8,723 nt of DNA from Planctomycetia bacterium (lineage in GTDB: Bacteria > Planctomycetota > Planctomycetia > Pirellulales > UBA1268): contig RGVT01000095.1 in NCBI GenBank assembly GCA_010027105.1, positions 1 to 8,723 of the forward strand, in the 5' to 3' direction. The position numbers were made by a program, and so were the translations under genes. Positions within the stretch are counted from its first letter, which is position 1; each line of letters begins with the position of its first letter. This document shows, piece after piece, positions 6,768-8,723 of this stretch. A model generated the notes under the pieces. That model searched no databases. It saw nothing but the letters and a program-made list of their open reading frames with translations, and was not told the DNA's origin.

Positions 6768-8393
6768 ATGCCTGCGTCGTCCGTGCGGCAGGACTCCGGC
6801 GGGCCGGCGGTGCTGGCCGCGGGACCGACCGCTTCGAGCGTCGAGCGGATGCGTGCGGCAGCGGCCGCGCCGGTGCCGCTCGAGCGGCTCGTGCGGCTCG
6901 TGGAGTCGGCTCCGACGGCACGACGCTCCACGGGCCTGCTCACCGCCGCCGACGCCGGCGCGACGCTGCGTGCGTGGGCGGCCGTGCGCGTGGCGAGCGG
7001 TGAGCGGCTCACCCGCTCCACGCTGCTCGCCCGCCTCGGCGAGGACATCTCCGCGATCGACGATGCGGTGGGCCGCCAGGTCGACGCCGTCCTGCATCAC
7101 CCCGCTTTCCAACGGCTCGAATCGTCGTGGCGCGGGCTCAGGTGGCTCGTCGACGAGGCCGCCGAGGCCGATGCGGCGTCCGATCGCGCGGGGCGGATCG
7201 AGGTGCGGGTGCTGCCCGTCTCCAAGCGCGAGCTGCAACGCGACCGAGAGCACGCCGTCGAGTTCGACCGTTCGACGCTCTGGCGGAAGGTCTACGAGGA
7301 GGAGTTCGGCACCGCCGGCGGCAGGCCCTTCGGGCTGCTGGTGGGCGACTACTCGTTCACGCACAGCCCGGACGACGTCAACCTGCTCACCGGGCTGTCG
7401 GAGGTCGCCGCCGCCGCTTTCTGCCCGCTGCTCGCCAACCCGGCGCCCGACCTGCTCGGCATCGACTCCCACGCCATGCTCAACGCGTTCGACGACCTCG
7501 AGAAGTACCAGGGCGGCCCCTCGTTCGTGAAGTGGCGGGCCCTGCGGGAACGGCCCGAGAGCAGGTTCATCGGGCTGCCCGCACCCGGCGTGCTCGGACG
7601 CCTGCCCTACGACGGGTGGATCCGTCCGGGGGCCACCCCCTCCGGCGGCGAGGAGACCTGGTCGGCCCGCGGCTTCCCCTATCGCGAGTCGGTCGACGGC
7701 CCGGGCCGGGGCGACCGCCTGTGGATCGGGGCCGTCTGGCCGTTGGCGTCGGTGATTATCCGGGAGTTCGGTACGAGCGGCTGGTTCGCCGACATCCGCG
7801 GCGGCTCCCGCGGCGTCGACGGCGGGGGCGTGGTGCGGAACCTGCCGCGCGAGGGGTTCGACGGTTTCGCCGCCGGCGACGCGGTGCGGGGCCCCGTGGA
7901 GGTCGAGGTGACCGACACCGCCCAGGGGCAGCTCGAGGAGGCCGGCCTGATCCCGCTGTGCTGCGGGGGCCCCGACGGGCAGGCGGTGTTTCTCTCGAAC
8001 ATGTCGCTCCACAAGCCGGAGCGGTTCGACCGGCCGACTGCGACGGCCAACGCCAGGATCTCGGCGATGCTGCAGTACGTGCTCTGCGTCTCGCGGTTCG
8101 CCCACTACGTCAAGGTGCTCGCCCGCGACAAGGTGGGCGGATTCGCGGAGCCGGCGGAACTCGAACAGTTCCTCAACGACTGGCTCAACCGCTACGTGAC
8201 GCCCGACGACCAGGCCTCGGCCGAGGTCCGCGCCAAGCTGCCGCTCCGCGCGGCGCGGGTCGAGGTCCGCGAGGAGCCCGGCACCGCCGGCGGCTACAAG
8301 CTCGTCATGTGGCTCCAGCCGCACTTCCAGCTCGATCAGCTCGACGCCACGCTGAAGCTCGTCTCCACCGTGGTGCGCACGATCGGCAAATGA
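6768..8393 (+). CDS. Second TssC-like sheath protein (diverged paralogue)
   Basis: The 541-aa product is clearly homologous to TssC along its whole length and stands directly after the canonical copy. Matching blocks: HHPAFQRLESSWRGLRWLV (110-128), PVSKRELQRDREHAVEFDRS (150-169), YEEEFGTAGGRPFGLLVGDY (176-195), AFCPLLANPAPDLLGI (217-232), SGWFADIRGG (337-346), RFDRPTATANARIS (419-432), ARDKVGGFA (452-460) and MWLQPHFQLDQLDATLKLV (514-532). Differences: an N-terminal part about 24 residues longer, an Arg/Gly-rich insertion around 283-318, and GGSRGVDGGGVVRNLP where TssC has GAENGGKVEGLP. No second tssB accompanies it. Tandem tssC genes are known in other T6SS clusters (Agrobacterium has TssC40 beside TssC41, from memory). 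It could be a minor sheath or cap component. The ATG at 6768 has no clear SD, so a later start, for example Met28 at 6849, is possible. Confidence 0.88.
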   Translation: MPASSVRQDSGGPAVLAAGPTASSVERMRAAAAAPVPLERLVRLVESAPTARRSTGLLTAADAGATLRAWAAVRVASGERLTRSTLLARLGEDISAIDDAVGRQVDAVLHHPAFQRLESSWRGLRWLVDEAAEADAASDRAGRIEVRVLPVSKRELQRDREHAVEFDRSTLWRKVYEEEFGTAGGRPFGLLVGDYSFTHSPDDVNLLTGLSEVAAAAFCPLLANPAPDLLGIDSHAMLNAFDDLEKYQGGPSFVKWRALRERPESRFIGLPAPGVLGRLPYDGWIRPGATPSGGEETWSARGFPYRESVDGPGRGDRLWIGAVWPLASVIIREFGTSGWFADIRGGSRGVDGGGVVRNLPREGFDGFAAGDAVRGPVEVEVTDTAQGQLEEAGLIPLCCGGPDGQAVFLSNMSLHKPERFDRPTATANARISAMLQYVLCVSRFAHYVKVLARDKVGGFAEPAELEQFLNDWLNRYVTPDDQASAEVRAKLPLRAARVEVREEPGTAGGYKLVMWLQPHFQLDQLDATLKLVSTVVRTIGK

Positions 8394-8439
8394 CCCCGCC
8401 GAACCGCCACGCTCCCCACTCCCAGCCCGGAAAACCCCC

Positions 8440-8444
8440 GAGGA
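8440..8444 (+). promoter_or_regulatory. Ribosome binding site of the tagJ-like gene
   Basis: GAGGA lies 7 bp before the ATG at 8452, a good SD that supports the start of the partial gene at the right edge. Confidence 0.5.
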
Positions 8445-8451
8445 CGACACG

Positions 8452-8723
8452 ATGCAGACGCCCCAGGAATGCCTCCAGCAAGGTCAGCTCACCGCCGCCA
8501 TCGACGCGGCCACACGACAGGTCCAGTCGCGGCCCGCGGAACTCGAATCGCGCTGGCTCCTGGCGGAGCTGCTCGTGCTCGCCGGAGACCTCGAGCGGGC
8601 CGACCAGCAGCTCGACACGCTCATGAACCTCGAGCCCCGTGCCTCCGTCACGGCGGTGCCGCTGCGGCAGCTCATCCCGGCCGCGTGCCGGACCTGCTCG
8701 ACGGCCCGGATGCCGGCATCCGG
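8452..8723 (+). CDS. tagJ: TagJ/ImpE-like T6SS accessory protein (3' partial)
   Basis: The frame opens at ATG 8452, 58 bp after the second tssC, and runs off the window with about 90 residues visible. It begins MQTPQECLQQGQLTAAIDAA, continues with a Q-V-(x)n-RPAELESRWLLAELLVLAGD stretch (about 24-45) and then LERADQQLDTLMNLEP (46-61). This is the TPR-like opening of the ImpE/SciE/TagJ family: gene-start helix, AI..A, P.....R..L.ELL...GD..RA..QL. In Pseudomonas aeruginosa the homologue (HsiE1) binds the TssB N-terminus and is linked to ClpV-driven sheath recycling, which fits its place beside the sheath genes. After residue 75 (LRQLI) the reading is less ImpE-like (PAACRTCSTARMPAS), while the adjacent frame reads HPGRVPDLLDGPDAGIR, so a frame problem near the edge cannot be excluded. 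Confidence 0.7.
   Translation, partial: MQTPQECLQQGQLTAAIDAATRQVQSRPAELESRWLLAELLVLAGDLERADQQLDTLMNLEPRASVTAVPLRQLIPAACRTCSTARMPAS

Noticed and set aside
6609..8450. 613-codon minus-strand frame opposite the second tssC
   Set aside because: It has antisense composition (runs of R, G, A, E, H) and no family motif, and the opposite strand encodes a clear TssC homologue.

Overview
The window is the core of a type VI secretion system (T6SS) gene cluster. All genes lie on the + strand and are closely packed. The DNA is very GC-rich (about 70% by eye), with a strong G/C bias at third codon positions. No gene carries a taxonomic marker. High GC, mostly weak Shine-Dalgarno (SD) signals and a reduced, divergent membrane module would fit a planctomycete-type or other poorly studied Gram-negative phylum, but that assignment is an inference of low confidence.

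Layout. (1) 1-3222 is the baseplate-to-membrane block: tssK (5' end cut by the window edge), tssL/DotU, and a very short TssM/IcmF-like protein. (2) 3223-3408 is a 186-bp gene-free leader with four perfect short inverted repeats and a TATACT box. (3) 3409-4545 is tssA. (4) 4546-4660 is a 115-bp gap with a perfect TTGACA box and another small hairpin. (5) 4661-8393 is the sheath block: tssB, tssC (overlapping tssB by 4 bp) and a second, diverged tssC paralogue. (6) 8452 to the right edge is the start of a TagJ/ImpE-like accessory gene. The window holds no tssD(hcp), tssE, tssF, tssG, tssH(clpV), tssI(vgrG) or tssJ; some may lie just outside it.

How the genes fit together. TssB and TssC form the contractile sheath. 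TssA primes and guides tail assembly. TssK links the baseplate to the inner-membrane TssL/TssM complex. TagJ is known to associate with the sheath and ClpV recycling in some T6SS classes.

The most unusual point is the membrane module. The TssM homologue is only 458 aa. It keeps the N-terminal membrane hairpin, the cytoplasmic IcmF domain (with the Walker A lysine and threonine replaced by glutamates) and the third membrane helix, and then stops four residues later. The whole periplasmic part that normally reaches TssJ and the outer membrane is absent. TssL also has no periplasmic peptidoglycan-binding domain. As encoded here, the membrane platform would not span the periplasm. This suggests a reduced T6SS anchor, or one completed by an unknown partner.
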